DNA of 64,000 nt from Paracoccaceae bacterium (GCA_018222585.1 JAAFAB010000003.1:561781-625780), one strand, 5' to 3'; positions 7,037 through 16,532 are shown, counted from the first letter of the stretch. Notes: a model not told the origin generated them from the letters alone. Numbers and translations are program-made.

Positions 7037-8449
7037 TCAGTCCGGCTTGTGCAGCGCTGCCATGTAGAAACCGTCCATGCCACCCGCCTCGGGCCAGAGG
7101 TCGGGGGTGGTGCGCAGCCCCCCCTCCTCGGTGATCCAGTCGGGGGCGATGCCTTCGAGGGTGGGGCGGAGGACCTGCAGGTCGGGATGGCGGGCGAGGG
7201 CGTCCTCTACCTGGCATTCGCCCTCGTCGGGGATCAGCGAACAGGTGCAGAAGATCAGCGTGCCGCCGGGTTTCAGCAGGGTCAGGGCGTGCTCCAGCAT
7301 GGCCTCCTGCAGGCCGATCAGCTCGCCGATCTCGGCGCCGTCGCGGGCCAGGGGCAGGTCCGGGTGGCGGCGGATGGTGCCGGTGGCGGAGCAGGGGGCG
7401 TCGAGCAGGATCGCGTCGTAGTTGCCCTGGTGCTCCAGCGCGTCGGCGGCGAGGATCTTTGCCGTCAGCCCGGTGCGGGCGAGGTTCTCGCGCAGGCGCA
7501 GCAGCCGGCTTTCGGAGATGTCGAGCGCCGTCACCTTCGCCCCGGCGGCGGCCAGTTGCAGGGTCTTGCCGCCCGGCGCGGCGCAGAGGTCGAGGACGCT
7601 CTTGCCGGTCACGTCGCCGAGCAGTTTCGCCGGCAGGGCGGCGGCGGCGTCCTGGATCCACCAGGCGCCGTCGTCGTAGCCCGGCAGGGCCGAGACCTGC
7701 ACCGGGCCGGTCAGCCGGATCGAGCCGGTTGGCAGCAGCGTGCCGCCAAGCTTCGCCGCCCAGTCGGCCGCCTGGCTGGCGTTGCGCGGGGTCAGGTCGA
7801 GCGGCGCGCCGGCGGCATGGGCGGTCTCGAAGGCCAGGATGCGCTCGCGGCCATAGGCCTCGGCCAGCGGTTCGCGCAGCCAGTCGGCCAGGCGCGGGGC
7901 GCGCAGCTTGGGCCATTCGGCGGGCGCTTCGGCAGCGACCTTGCGCAGCACCGCGTTGACCAGCCCCTTGAGGTGGCCATGGGCCTGCATCCGGGCGGTC
8001 TCGTTCACCCAGTCGTTGACGACGCCGTGCGCCGCGCCGCCCGAGGCCAGTTCCCAGGTGCCGAGGCGCAGCACGTTCTGCACCGGCAGCGGCGGGGCCT
8101 TCTTGAGGTGCCTGTCCAGCAGCCGGTCGCAGCGTTCCAGCTGGCGCAGGCCCTCGGTGGCCAGGCGCTGCGCCCGGGCGCGTTCGGGCGCGGGCATGGC
8201 GGCCAGCCAGGGGGCTTCGCGCAGCTCCGACAGCAGGCGCGGGGTTTCGCCCAGCACCGCCGTCAGCAGGCGCAGCGCCGCGGCGCGGGCCGAGAGGGCG
8301 CGTTTCTCGGGGCGATTGTTGCCGGGAGCATTGCCGCCGGGCCCCTTACCACCCGGGCCCTTGCCGCCGGGCCGATGGCCCTGCCGGGGGCCATTGGGGC
8401 GCCCGTTTGCAGCGGGAGCGGAGGGGCGACGAGAGGGGGGCTTGGACAT
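7037..8449 (-). CDS. rsmB: RsmB/NOP family 16S rRNA (cytosine-5) methyltransferase
   Basis: 470 residues. It has a low-complexity Gly/Pro/Lys N-terminus (1-50), a NusB-like RNA-binding helical domain (about 50-180), and a class I methyltransferase core. Visible motifs are the SAM-binding DLCAAPGGKT (287-296), motif IV DAPCSATG with Cys353, and motif VI TCSLIPDEGE with Cys403; these are the two cysteines of RNA m5C methyltransferases. The NusB-type N-domain favours RsmB (C967 of 16S rRNA) over other NOP2/Sun proteins, but several paralogues share this layout in alphaproteobacteria. ATG at 8449. It is convergent with the type I repeat and divergent from the small DUF1674 gene. Confidence 0.85.
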   Translation of the reverse strand: MSKPPSRRPSAPAANGRPNGPRQGHRPGGKGPGGKGPGGNAPGNNRPEKRALSARAAALRLLTAVLGETPRLLSELREAPWLAAMPAPERARAQRLATEGLRQLERCDRLLDRHLKKAPPLPVQNVLRLGTWELASGGAAHGVVNDWVNETARMQAHGHLKGLVNAVLRKVAAEAPAEWPKLRAPRLADWLREPLAEAYGRERILAFETAHAAGAPLDLTPRNASQAADWAAKLGGTLLPTGSIRLTGPVQVSALPGYDDGAWWIQDAAAALPAKLLGDVTGKSVLDLCAAPGGKTLQLAAAGAKVTALDISESRLLRLRENLARTGLTAKILAADALEHQGNYDAILLDAPCSATGTIRRHPDLPLARDGAEIGELIGLQEAMLEHALTLLKPGGTLIFCTCSLIPDEGECQVEDALARHPDLQVLRPTLEGIAPDWITEEGGLRTTPDLWPEAGGMDGFYMAALHKPD

Positions 8450-8534
8450 GGGAGAACCTGATCAGGGGCAGCGCGCGTCTTGCAGCGGGATGGGGGCGGC
8501 GTATATCATGGACAGCACCGAAAGGAAGCGTTGC

Positions 8535-8768
8535 ATGACCCAGACCCCCGAGGCCACCCCCGCCCAGCCCGAGCGCGCAGAGCTGTCCGAAGCCGACCGT
8601 CGTGCCGCCCTGCCCGCCGCCGCGCAGCGTGCCCTCGCCGAGGCCGAGGCGCGCCGCCGGCAGGACCAGGAGGGTGCCGCCCGACCGCGGGAATACGGTG
8701 GCCGCGAAGGACCCGACCCGGCCCGCTACGGTGACTGGGAGAAGAAGGGCATCGCCGTCGATTTCTGA
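8535..8768 (+). CDS. DUF1674 protein, succinate dehydrogenase assembly factor 4 (SDHAF4) type
   Basis: 77 residues. The C-terminal block EYGGREGPDPARYGDWEKKG followed by IAVDF is the diagnostic end of the SDHAF4/DUF1674 family, which in mitochondria binds the flavinylated SdhA subunit during complex II assembly. The N-terminal part is a poorly conserved acidic/alanine-rich helix. The ATG at 8535 follows a GGAAG ribosome-binding site; an in-frame ATG at 8508 also exists but lacks one. The gene stands alone and is divergent from rsmB. The function in bacteria is inferred from the eukaryotic homologue. Confidence 0.85.
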   Translation: MTQTPEATPAQPERAELSEADRRAALPAAAQRALAEAEARRRQDQEGAARPREYGGREGPDPARYGDWEKKGIAVDF

Positions 8769-8859
8769 GCAGTCGTATCGGCGAGCCTGTCTGGACGCAG
8801 ATCTTTGCGCTGCACCGCGTCGTCATTGCAGGCTTTCCGCGCGCGGTTGCCCGTTCCGC

Positions 8860-9258
8860 TCAGCGGCGCAGCCAGAAGTCGGTGAACAGGCCCCGGCCCT
8901 CATCCTCGGTCATCCGCAGTGTATGGGAAATCACCATGACCGTCTGGCAGTTGCGCGCGTGGTTGCGGCCGCCGAAGCGCAGGGCGCTGCAGAAGTAGGT
9001 ATCCGACCAGTCCCAGGTGCCCCGCAACGGGGTGCCGAACGCCCGTCCGGTGATGCTGCCATCGCCACGGATCCGCATCACCATGCCGAGCGTGCTGAGC
9101 CGGGCCCCCTCGACGAGGGCGAGGAACTCGTCCCGGGTGCGGATGTTCTGGGTGCCCTGCGCCCAGCACGGGGTCGCGAGCGACATCACCAGAACGAGCG
9201 CCATCGGCACGGACATCGCGTTGACGGTCGGCGGAAAACGGTTCGTCTTCGGACACAT
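8860..9258 (-). CDS. Small secreted protein, family seen next to dapB in Rhodobacterales
   Basis: 132 residues from the first ATG. A signal peptide is evident (MSVPMALVLVMSLATPCWAQ, cleavage likely after the final Ala of CWA), so the start may be the internal ATG at 9216 rather than 9258. The mature part (about 95 residues) contains GMVMRIRGDGSITGRAFGTP, then GTWDWSDTYFC, and later cysteines, suggesting a small disulphide-linked periplasmic domain. Proteins of this kind are sometimes labelled dihydrodipicolinate reductase in databases, probably through their position beside dapB; the sequence has no NAD-binding fold, so that name would be wrong. No function can be assigned. Confidence 0.7.
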   Translation of the reverse strand: MCPKTNRFPPTVNAMSVPMALVLVMSLATPCWAQGTQNIRTRDEFLALVEGARLSTLGMVMRIRGDGSITGRAFGTPLRGTWDWSDTYFCSALRFGGRNHARNCQTVMVISHTLRMTEDEGRGLFTDFWLRR

Positions 9259-9339
9259 GGCCGCTTTCTGACATCCTTCGGCGCGCCGATCAATGACCTG
9301 ACGTCAATGTGAGCCGGCGGCCGCGGGCGGCTGCGGGCC

Positions 9340-10161
9340 TCAGTCCGACAGGCCGAGCACGTCCAGCATGTCGTATTCGCCGGGCCCCTTGCCCTGCCCC
9401 CAAAGGGCCGCCTTCAGCGCGCCGCGGGCGAAGACCGAGCGGTCCTCGGCGACATGGCGCAGCACCAGCCGCTCGGACTGGCTGGCGAACATCACGTCAT
9501 GCTCGCCGACGATGGCACCGCCGCGGATGGCGGCAAAGCCGATGTCGCCGCGCCTGCGGGCGCCGGTGATGCCGTCGCGGCCGCTGTCGGTGACCTGCTT
9601 CAGGTCGACGCCCCGGCCCTCGGCGGCGGCCTCGCCCAGCATCAGCGCGGTGCCCGAAGGCGCGTCGACCTTGCGGTTGTGATGGTACTCGATGATCTCG
9701 ATGTCGAAATCCTCGTCCAGGGCGGCGGCGACGCGTCTGGTCAGCTGGACCAGCAGGTTGACGCCCAGGGACATGTTGCCGGCGCGCACCACGGTGGCGT
9801 GGCGGGCCGCGGCGGCGATCCTGGCCAGGTCGTCCTCGGACAGGCCGGTGGTGCCGATGACATGGGTGGCCCGGGCCTGGGCGGCGAGGGCGGCGAATTC
9901 CACCGTGGCGGCGGGGGCGGTGAAGTCGATCACCGCCTGGGCCTGCGAGAAGGCCAGCAGCGCATCGTCGGTCACGGTGACGCCGAGGGGCGCGCCGCCC
10001 ATGCATTCGCCGACGTCGCGGCCGATCCAGTCGTGTCCCGCGCGCTCGACCACGCCGACCAGCCGTGCCGCGTCGCTTTCCGTGACGGTACGGATCAGCA
10101 TCTGGCCCATGCGGCCCGAGCCGCCGGTGATCACGATTCCGGGAAGGGTGCTGTCGCTCAT
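9340..10161 (-). CDS. dapB: 4-hydroxy-tetrahydrodipicolinate reductase
   Basis: 273 residues, normal length. It carries out the NAD(P)H-dependent step of the lysine/meso-diaminopimelate pathway after DapA. The nucleotide-binding motif GGSGRMGQ is at 13-20. The catalytic and substrate-binding signature [15 protein letters not shown] is at 158-172, with the His pair and the Lys proton donor. The ATG at 10161 has AAGGACAGG upstream; a longer in-frame extension exists but is not needed. dapE and dapD, two later enzymes of the same route, lie at 48 kb and 53 kb in this window, so the pathway is scattered rather than an operon. It is divergent from rbfA across 222 bp. Confidence 0.97.
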   Translation of the reverse strand: MSDSTLPGIVITGGSGRMGQMLIRTVTESDAARLVGVVERAGHDWIGRDVGECMGGAPLGVTVTDDALLAFSQAQAVIDFTAPAATVEFAALAAQARATHVIGTTGLSEDDLARIAAAARHATVVRAGNMSLGVNLLVQLTRRVAAALDEDFDIEIIEYHHNRKVDAPSGTALMLGEAAAEGRGVDLKQVTDSGRDGITGARRRGDIGFAAIRGGAIVGEHDVMFASQSERLVLRHVAEDRSVFARGALKAALWGQGKGPGEYDMLDVLGLSD

Positions 10162-10383
10162 CGGCCTGTCCTTGCTGCTGTCCGTAGGTGCGCGGTGTGG
10201 CGCCTTCCTAGCGCGGGGGCGGACGCTTGGCAAAGCCGGGATGGCGTGGCAGGCTTGGCGCGGTCCGGGGCGCGCTCGGCGGGCGCCTCTCTTGTGCCGG
10301 ACCCGCGCCTGTCCTAGATGCGGCCCGATACGAGATCAGAGCAAGCGGCCGGAGGCGATCCGGCGCCCGAAAGGCGGCAGCAG

Positions 10384-10809
10384 ATGAGCAAGAACAGGTT
10401 CCACGACGGCTCCGGCCCCTCGCAGCGGCAGCTTCGCGTGGGCGAGACGATCCGGCGCGCCCTCTCCGAGGTGTTGCAGCGGGGCGACGTGCATGATCCC
10501 GAGCTCAACCGCTTCTCGATCACCGTCGGCGAGGTGCGCTGCTCGCCCGACCTGAAGATCGCCACGGCCTACGTGATGCCCCTCGGCGGCGGCGCGGTGG
10601 AAGAGGCGATCGCCCTGCTGGCCCAGCACCGGGGCGAGCTGCGCCGGCTGATCGGGCGCAAGCTGAACCTCAAGTTCACGCCCGACCTGCGCTTCCGCCC
10701 CGATGACACCTTCGACCGCCTGGACGAGACGCGCCGGCTGTTCGCCGACGAGGGCGTGCAGCGCGACATTGCCGGGCCGGACGAGGACGAAGACGGGGAC
10801 AACGCCTGA
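10384..10809 (+). CDS. rbfA: 30S ribosome-binding factor A
   Basis: 141 residues. A late 30S assembly factor needed for 16S rRNA 5'-end maturation and cold adaptation. The KH-like fold is recognisable from RQLRVGETIRRALSEVLQRG at the N-terminus, SITVGEVRCSPDLKIATAYV, and the C-terminal block RKLNLKFTPDLRFRPDDTFD before a variable acidic tail. ATG at 10384. In many proteobacteria rbfA sits just before truB; here truB lies on the opposite strand 3.7 kb away. The following gene starts 5 bp after the stop, so the two are probably co-transcribed. Confidence 0.96.
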   Translation: MSKNRFHDGSGPSQRQLRVGETIRRALSEVLQRGDVHDPELNRFSITVGEVRCSPDLKIATAYVMPLGGGAVEEAIALLAQHRGELRRLIGRKLNLKFTPDLRFRPDDTFDRLDETRRLFADEGVQRDIAGPDEDEDGDNA

Positions 10810-10813
10810 TCCG

Positions 10814-11596
10814 ATGTGGTGCCGCGGTCTTCTCCTGTGCCTTTTGGCGCTGCTGATCTGCCCCCGGGGGGCGGAGGCCGTCGAGTGCCGCAACCAGGAC
10901 TGGCAGGGCAACCGCTATTCCGTCTGCGAGGTCGCGCCGGCGCGCGAGGACCTGCGGCTGTTCCTCTATGATCCGGGCGGGGCGCCCTATGGCGACTTCT
11001 CGGCGCTGCAGGCGCGGCTGGCGGGCAAGGGGCAGCGGCTGGCCTTCGCGATGAACGCGGGCATGTACCATGACAACCGCGCCCCGGTCGGGCATTACCT
11101 GGAAGACGGCCGGGAGATCATGCGGGTGATCCCCAATGCGGGCCCCGGCAACTTCGGCCTATTGCCCAACGGGGTGTTCTGCATCGGCAAGCGCCGCGCC
11201 CGGGTGATCGAGACGCTGGACTACCAGGCCCGCCGTGCCAGCCTGAACTGCCGCCATGCCAGCCAGTCCGGTCCGATGCTGGTGATCGAGGGCGCGCTGC
11301 ACCCGCGATTCCTGCCCGACAGCACCTCGCGCTACATCCGCAACGGGGTGGGCACCACGGCGGAGGGCGACCGCGCGGTCTTCGTGATCTCGCGCAATGC
11401 GGTCAGCCTGCATGAATTCGCCAGCTTCTTCCGCGACGGGCTGGGCCTGCCGCAGGCGCTTTATTTCGATGGCAATGTCTCGCGGCTCTATGCGCCGCAG
11501 CTGTCTCGCGACGACTGGGGGCGGCCCATGGGGCCGATCGTCGGGGTCGTCGAGGAGGGCGCGAGCACGCAATCGGCGGCTCTCGACCGCCCCTGA
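10814..11596 (+). CDS. Secreted phosphodiester glycosidase family (DUF2233) protein
   Basis: 260 residues with a clear signal peptide (GLLLCLLALLICPRGAEA, about 5-22). The body matches the DUF2233/NAGPA-like fold: LAFAMNAGMYHDNRAPVG, then GNFGLLPNGVFCIG, SGPMLVIEGALHP, and the late motif ALYFDGNVSRLYAP. The family includes the enzyme that uncovers mannose-6-phosphate by removing GlcNAc, and bacterial members probably act on phosphodiester-linked sugars of exported glycans. The ATG at 10814 is 5 bp after rbfA. The substrate is unknown. A type II palindromic element follows the stop. Confidence 0.82.
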   Translation: MWCRGLLLCLLALLICPRGAEAVECRNQDWQGNRYSVCEVAPAREDLRLFLYDPGGAPYGDFSALQARLAGKGQRLAFAMNAGMYHDNRAPVGHYLEDGREIMRVIPNAGPGNFGLLPNGVFCIGKRRARVIETLDYQARRASLNCRHASQSGPMLVIEGALHPRFLPDSTSRYIRNGVGTTAEGDRAVFVISRNAVSLHEFASFFRDGLGLPQALYFDGNVSRLYAPQLSRDDWGRPMGPIVGVVEEGASTQSAALDRP

Positions 11597-11631
11597 GGCG
11601 CCCCGGCATGAGGCGAAACGGCCAGGCGCAG

Positions 11632-11746
11632 GGCGGCTCTGCCCCCGTCTCCTGCGGAGACTCCCCCGCAGTGTTTTCAGTCGTCGGATAGGGGCAAGAG
11701 GCTCTTTTCCCATTCCGAGGCTGAAAATACTCCCGCCGGAGGCGGC
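11632..11746. repeat. Dispersed palindromic element, type II full copy (inverted pair)
   Basis: An imperfect hairpin 1 (GGCGGC-TCT-GCCCCC) is at 11632-11646. Hairpin 2 GTCTCC-TGC-GGAGAC is at 11647-11661. The core TCCCCCGCAGTGTTTTCAG follows at 11662-11680, then a spacer beginning TCGTCGGATAGGGGCAAGAG, then the inverted core CGAGGCTGAAAATACTCCCG with CCGGAGG to about 11742. The spacer is homologous to the reverse complement of the one at 37640-37678. Confidence 0.82.
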
Positions 11747-11910
11747 CTGACATCTGCCGTGTGAACAGTTGCTGGTCCTTTGGGTGGCATCGGTGCCGCG
11801 CCGGCGTGGCGGCCCTCCTTTCCGGCATGACAGGGCCGGATGCAGCGGCTAGGATGCGGCCAAACGCCGAAGAGCGTCGAGCGATCCAGACGAGCGACAG
11901 AGGCAGGCAG
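11747..11910. other. Intergenic sequence before the heparinase-family gene
   Basis: It contains the leader of the downstream gene and a purine-rich ribosome-binding region (AGGCAGGCAG) just before 11911. The frame is open back to 11761 but gives a basic, family-free extension that I regard as non-coding. Confidence 0.5.
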
Positions 11911-13662
11911 ATGTCACGATCCGAGCCCCATGCCACAGGCGGCGCACGGTTTCTGAACCGTCTGCACGCATGGGCGGCTTCGCGCGCGCGCCCGGCCACC
12001 GCCTTCACCAGCCAGCCCGAGCCGCGTACCGTCGGCGCCTTCGCCCGGGGGCGGCAGCTGATGGCCGGGAACTTTCTCTTTGCCGGGCAGCTGGTCGAGG
12101 CGCCGAAGACAGCGATCTGGGATGTCGCGATGCCCGACAGCCATTTCAGCGACGAGATCCAGGGCTTCGCCTGGCTGGATGATCTCGCCGCCGTCGGCGA
12201 CCAGCCGACCCGGCTGCGCGCCCAGGACTGGACCTGGGAGTGGATCCGCCGCTACGGGCGCGGGCGTGGCCCGGGCTGGCAGCCCGACCTTGCCGGGCGG
12301 CGCCTGATCCGCTGGATCAACCATGCGCTCTTCCTGCTGCGCGCCCAGGAGGCCGAGGCCTCGGAAGCCTTCTTCCTCTCGCTCGGGCGCCAGACCATCT
12401 ACCTGTCGCGGCGCTGGAAGGCGGCGCGTCCCGGGCTGCCGCGCTTCGAGGCGCTCTGCGGACTGATCTACGCCGGGCTTGCCCTGCGCGGGATGGAGGG
12501 CCACGTGGATCCGGCCCGCAAGGCGCTGGAAAGGGAAGTGCAGGCCCAGATCGATGCCCAGGGCGGCCTGCCGACGCGCAACCCCGAGGAGCTGCTGGAG
12601 GTCTTCACCCTGCTGACCTGGGCCGCGCAGGCGCTGGACGAATCGGACATGGCGATTGGGACCGAGCATCGCGCTGCCATCGAGCGCATCGCCCCGACCC
12701 TGCGCACGCTGCGCCATGCGGATGGCGCCCTGGCGCGGTTCCACGGCGGCGGGCGCGGCATCGAGGGGCGGCTGGATCACGCGCTGGCGGCCTCGGGGAT
12801 CACCCGGGCGCAGCCGGACGGGCTGGCCATGGGCTATGCCCGGCTGTCCTCGGGGCGGTCCTCGGTCATCGTCGATGCCAGCCCGCCGCCGAGAGGCCGG
12901 GCCAGCCTCTCGGCCCATGCCTCGACCCTGGCCTTCGAGCTGACCTCGGGGCGCCGCCCGGTGGTGGTGAACTGCGGTTCGGGGCGCAGCTTCGGGCCCG
13001 AGTGGCGCCGGGCCGGGCGGGCGACGCCCAGCCATTCGACGCTCTGTCTCGATGGCATGTCCTCGGGGCGGCTGTCGCGACGGCGCGGACGGGGCGAAGA
13101 GCTGGAGGATGCGCCGCGCAACGTGCCGATCCGCATGACCCATGCGCCCGACGGCATCCGCTTCCAGGGCGGGCATGACGGCTGGGTGAAGACCCACGGG
13201 CTGACCCATGCCCGCACGCTGGAACTGACCTTCGATGGGCGCGCCGTGGCCGGCGAGGACATGCTGCTGTGCCTTGAGGATCGCGACAAGCGGCGGTTCG
13301 ACAAGGCGATGGACGGCAAGCGGCTGGAGGGCGTGCCCTTCCAGATCCGCTTTCACCTGCATCCCGAGATCGAGGCGCAGGTGGACATGGGCGGCAGCGC
13401 CGTCAGCCTGGCCCTGAAGAGCGGCGAGGTCTGGGTGTTCCGCCATGACGGCAAGCAGCGGATGGCGCTGGAGCCCTCGGTCTTCCTCGAACGCAACCGG
13501 CTGCGGCCGCGCTCGACCCTGCAGATCGTGCTTTCCGGCCATGCGACGGGCCATGCGACGCGCATACGCTGGTCTTTTGCCAAGGCACAGGATACTCCCG
13601 TCTCCATCCGGGACCTGAACCGCGAGGACGAGGACCCGGCCCTGTTGAGCGATCTGACCTGA
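11911..13662 (+). CDS. Heparinase II/III family protein
   Basis: 583 residues. The N-terminal two thirds is an alpha-helical toroid (for example FLLRAQEAEASEAFFLSLGR, about 145-165); the C-terminal part is the beta-sandwich of the Heparinase_II/III family (from about 320: GYARLSSGRSSVIVDAS, VVVNCGSGRSFGPEWRR, SHSTLCLDG, HDGWVKTHGLTHARTLEL). The Tyr/His-containing STL motif is of the family type. In alphaproteobacteria such cytosolic-looking members stand near purH and are conserved, but their substrate is not established; activity on heparin should not be assumed. ATG at 11911 after AGGCAGG. purH follows 21 bp downstream, so they form one transcript. Confidence 0.85.
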   Translation: MSRSEPHATGGARFLNRLHAWAASRARPATAFTSQPEPRTVGAFARGRQLMAGNFLFAGQLVEAPKTAIWDVAMPDSHFSDEIQGFAWLDDLAAVGDQPTRLRAQDWTWEWIRRYGRGRGPGWQPDLAGRRLIRWINHALFLLRAQEAEASEAFFLSLGRQTIYLSRRWKAARPGLPRFEALCGLIYAGLALRGMEGHVDPARKALEREVQAQIDAQGGLPTRNPEELLEVFTLLTWAAQALDESDMAIGTEHRAAIERIAPTLRTLRHADGALARFHGGGRGIEGRLDHALAASGITRAQPDGLAMGYARLSSGRSSVIVDASPPPRGRASLSAHASTLAFELTSGRRPVVVNCGSGRSFGPEWRRAGRATPSHSTLCLDGMSSGRLSRRRGRGEELEDAPRNVPIRMTHAPDGIRFQGGHDGWVKTHGLTHARTLELTFDGRAVAGEDMLLCLEDRDKRRFDKAMDGKRLEGVPFQIRFHLHPEIEAQVDMGGSAVSLALKSGEVWVFRHDGKQRMALEPSVFLERNRLRPRSTLQIVLSGHATGHATRIRWSFAKAQDTPVSIRDLNREDEDPALLSDLT

Positions 13663-13683
13663 CAAACCCGGACCCGAGCCAAA

Positions 13684-15282
13684 ATGACCGACACCCGAGC
13701 CCTGCACCCCGTGCGCCGTGCGCTGATTTCCGTTTCCGACAAGACCGGGCTGGTGGACCTCGCCCGCGCCCTGTCCGACCGTGGGGTCGAGCTGCTGTCG
13801 ACCGGCGGCAGCGCCGGAATGCTGCGCGACGCGGGCCTTGAGGTGCGCGACGTGGCCGATGTCACCGGCTTCCCCGAGATGATGGACGGCCGGGTCAAGA
13901 CCCTGCACCCCAAGGTGCACGGCGGGTTGCTGGCGCTGCGCGATGACGCGGGCCATGTGGCGGCGATGAACGAGCACGGCATCGGCCCGATCGACCTGCT
14001 GATCGTCAACCTCTATCCCTTCGAAGAAACCGTCGCCAAGGGCGCCGACTACGACACCTGCATCGAGAACATCGACATCGGCGGCCCGGCGATGATCCGC
14101 GCCGCGGCCAAGAACCACAAGTTCGTCAATGTCGTCGTCGACGTGGATGACTACCAGCCGCTGCTGGACGAGCTGGAGGCCAACGATGGCGCCACCTCCT
14201 ATGCCTTCCGCCAGAGGCTTGCGCTGACCGCCTATGCCCGCACCGGTGCCTATGACGCCGCCGTCTCGGCCTGGATGACCGGCGCGCTGGAAGAGGTGGC
14301 GCCGCGCCGTCGCGCCTTCGCCGGCACCCTGGCCCAGACCCTGCGCTATGGTGAGAACCCGCACCAGTCCGCCGCCTTCTACACCGATGGCTCGGACCGT
14401 CCCGGGGTCGCCAACGCGGTGCAGGTGCAGGGCAAGGAACTGTCCTACAACAACATCAACGACACCGATGCGGCGTTTGAGCTGGTCTCGGAATTCCTGC
14501 CCCAGAACGGCCCGGCCTGCGCGATCATCAAGCACGCCAACCCCTGCGGCGTGGCGCGCGGCCAGACCCTGCGCGAAGCCTACATGAGCGCCTTTGACTG
14601 CGACCGGACCTCGGCCTTCGGCGGCATCATCGCCCTGAACCAGAAGCTTGACGCCGAGACCGCCACCGAGATCAGCCAGATCTTCACCGAGGTCATCATC
14701 GCGCCCGGCGCCGACGATGCGGCGAAGGAGATCCTGGCGAAGAAGAAGAACCTGCGCCTGTTGCTGACCAACGGCCTGGCCAACCCGGTTGCCGCCGGTC
14801 TGATGGTCAAGCAGGTCTCGGGCGGCTACCTGGTGCAGGACAAGGACAACGGCCATATCGACCTCGACGACCTGAAGGTGGTGACCAGGCGCCAGCCCTC
14901 CGAGAAGGAGATGGCCGACATGCTGTTCGCCTGGAAGGTCGCCAAGCACGTGAAATCCAACGCCATCGTCTACGTCAAGGATGGCGCCACCGTCGGCGTC
15001 GGCGCGGGCCAGATGTCCCGCGTGGACAGCTGCCGCATCGCCGCCCGCAAGAGCGTCGACATGGCCGAGGCCATGGGCCTGGCCGAGCCGCTGACCCGTG
15101 GCTCCGTGGTGGCCTCGGATGCCTTCTTCCCCTTCGCCGACGGTCTGCTGACCGCCGCCGAGGCAGGCGCCACGGCGGTCATCCAGCCCGGCGGCTCGAT
15201 GCGCGATGACGAGGTGATCGCGGCGGCGGACGAGGCGGGTCTGGCCATGGTGATGACCGGCATGCGTCACTTCCGCCACTGA
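13684..15282 (+). CDS. purH: Bifunctional AICAR formyltransferase / IMP cyclohydrolase
   Basis: 532 residues, full length. It catalyses the last two steps of de novo IMP synthesis. The N-terminal MGS-like cyclohydrolase domain includes [35 protein letters not shown] and [15 protein letters not shown]. The C-terminal transformylase domain has [13 protein letters not shown], the catalytic Lys-His of [10 protein letters not shown], and [10 protein letters not shown]. The upstream ribosome-binding site is weak (CCGAGCCAAA), so translation may depend on the preceding heparinase-family gene 21 bp upstream. lspA follows 20 bp downstream. Identification is certain. Confidence 0.98.
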   Translation: MTDTRALHPVRRALISVSDKTGLVDLARALSDRGVELLSTGGSAGMLRDAGLEVRDVADVTGFPEMMDGRVKTLHPKVHGGLLALRDDAGHVAAMNEHGIGPIDLLIVNLYPFEETVAKGADYDTCIENIDIGGPAMIRAAAKNHKFVNVVVDVDDYQPLLDELEANDGATSYAFRQRLALTAYARTGAYDAAVSAWMTGALEEVAPRRRAFAGTLAQTLRYGENPHQSAAFYTDGSDRPGVANAVQVQGKELSYNNINDTDAAFELVSEFLPQNGPACAIIKHANPCGVARGQTLREAYMSAFDCDRTSAFGGIIALNQKLDAETATEISQIFTEVIIAPGADDAAKEILAKKKNLRLLLTNGLANPVAAGLMVKQVSGGYLVQDKDNGHIDLDDLKVVTRRQPSEKEMADMLFAWKVAKHVKSNAIVYVKDGATVGVGAGQMSRVDSCRIAARKSVDMAEAMGLAEPLTRGSVVASDAFFPFADGLLTAAEAGATAVIQPGGSMRDDEVIAAADEAGLAMVMTGMRHFRH

Positions 15283-15302
15283 ACGGGCCGAGGGGCAGCG
15301 CG

Positions 15303-15773
15303 ATGAAAACCGTTTTCTGGGCCAGCTTCTGGGTCTTCCTGGCCGACCAGCTGACCAAGTTCCTGGTGGTTCATGTCATGGACCTGGGGCACCGGATGGA
15401 GATCGTCGTGATCGACGGTTTCCTGCGCTTCCGCATGGCCTGGAACGAAGGCATCAACTTCGGTCTCTTCTCGGGGGCCGGAAACGCCAATACCCGCTGG
15501 ATCCTCATTGCCCTGGCGCTGGTGATCTGCGCCGGGGTCCTGTGGTGGGTGCGTCGCGAGACGCCCCGCCGGGCCGGTCTCATCGCCGCGGGCCTGGTGG
15601 TCGGCGGCGCGCTCGGCAACGTGGTGGACCGGGTGCTCTACGGCGCGGTGGCGGATTTCGCCAATGTCACCTGCTGCGGCATCGACAACCCCTATGCGTT
15701 CAACATCGCCGACGTGGCGATCTTCCTGGGGGCGGCGGCGCTGGTCTTCCTGCCCGCAGAGAAAGAGGCGTGA
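15303..15773 (+). CDS. lspA: Signal peptidase II (prolipoprotein signal peptidase)
   Basis: 156 residues with four predicted membrane helices. It is an inner-membrane aspartyl protease that cleaves the signal peptide of diacylglyceryl-prolipoproteins. The family motifs are present: DQLTKFLV near the N-terminus, WNEGINFGLF, GGALGNVVDRVLYGAVADF with the first catalytic Asp, and FNIADVAIFLG with the second. ATG at 15303, 20 bp after purH. The next gene is itself a lipoprotein. A purH-lspA-lipoprotein-M16 peptidase order recurs in this bacterial group. Confidence 0.96.
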   Translation: MKTVFWASFWVFLADQLTKFLVVHVMDLGHRMEIVVIDGFLRFRMAWNEGINFGLFSGAGNANTRWILIALALVICAGVLWWVRRETPRRAGLIAAGLVVGGALGNVVDRVLYGAVADFANVTCCGIDNPYAFNIADVAIFLGAAALVFLPAEKEA

Positions 15774-15823
15774 CCTCGGTCCCTCAATCGGCTAAGCCTC
15801 GGACAATGCCAGGGAGTATCGCG

Positions 15824-16339
15824 ATGAATTTGGCTCGGGGAGCAATCGTTCTGTCCATCTGTGCGCTGGCCGCCTGCGGCAAGGGCGACGGCACGCTGCG
15901 TTACTTCGCAGCCTCGGGCGCCGGGCCGGAGGAATTCGACGTGGTGCCGACCAAGCAGCTGGAAACCCCTGCCAGCTATGCCGAATTGCCCACCCCCACC
16001 CCGGGCGGCAGCAACCTGGTGGACCCCCGGCCGAAGGGCGATGCGGTCGCCGCACTCGGTGGCCGTCCCTCGGCGCTGGAAGACAACGGTGTCGGCGCCG
16101 CCGATGGCGGGCTGGTAAGCTATGCCTCGCGCGCCGGCGTCGATCCGCAGATTCGCGCCACCCTGGCCGAAGAGGACGCGGACTTCCGCCGCCGTCGCGC
16201 CCGGTTCAACAACCTGCGCCCCTTCAAGCTGGACCAGTATTACCGCGCCTACGAGGAGCAGTCCCTCGACCCGCGTCTCGTCGCCCAGCAATGGGTGCGC
16301 CGCGGCATCCCGGTGCCCAGCTATCCGCCGGTGAACTGA
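15824..16339 (+). CDS. DUF3035 lipoprotein (BamF-like candidate)
   Basis: 171 residues. The signal peptide ends in a lipobox, ALAACGKG, so the mature protein starts at the Cys at about residue 18 and is lipidated after cleavage by LspA, whose gene is immediately upstream. The body carries SRAGVDPQIRATLAEEDADF, the R-x-G-V-D-P-x-I-R motif of DUF3035. Alphaproteobacterial proteins with an RxxGVD-type motif have been described as extra lipoprotein subunits (BamF) of the outer-membrane beta-barrel assembly complex; I recall this association but cannot verify that it applies to this protein. Start: ATG at 15824 after AGGGAG; an earlier in-frame ATG at 15806 would lengthen the n-region. Confidence 0.8.
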   Translation: MNLARGAIVLSICALAACGKGDGTLRYFAASGAGPEEFDVVPTKQLETPASYAELPTPTPGGSNLVDPRPKGDAVAALGGRPSALEDNGVGAADGGLVSYASRAGVDPQIRATLAEEDADFRRRRARFNNLRPFKLDQYYRAYEEQSLDPRLVAQQWVRRGIPVPSYPPVN

Positions 16340-16357
16340 CCACCCCGACCGGGCCCT

Positions 16358-16380
16358 CCCCCGCAGACGGGGGTTCCGTT
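16358..16380 (+). terminator. Rho-independent terminator after the purH-lspA-DUF3035 genes
   Basis: CCCCCG-CAGA-CGGGGG (16358-16373) is a perfect 6-bp stem with a 4-base loop, followed by TTCCGTT. It lies 18 bp after the lipoprotein stop, before the M16 peptidase pair. Confidence 0.65.
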
Positions 16381-16532
16381 AACCTGACATTAGCCAGAAC
16401 TGGCGCAGCCTTGCCGAAAGGCGGTGCCGCGCCGGCTCGCGGGCTCTCACTTCGGGGTGAAAGGCCGCGGCACGGCTTGTCGTCGGGGCGTGCCGGGGTA
16501 TCTTCCGGACATCGGAACTGAGAGGAGGGCAC

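Noticed and set aside
8860-9258. A dihydrodipicolinate reductase annotation for the small gene next to dapB
   Set aside because: The protein has a signal peptide and no NAD-binding or DapB motif; the name would come from its neighbour only.
11914-15279. A 1,100-codon open frame antisense to the heparinase-family gene and purH
   Set aside because: It is a shadow frame of two well-identified genes in G+C-rich DNA; its translation is low-complexity and lacks any family motif or ribosome-binding site.
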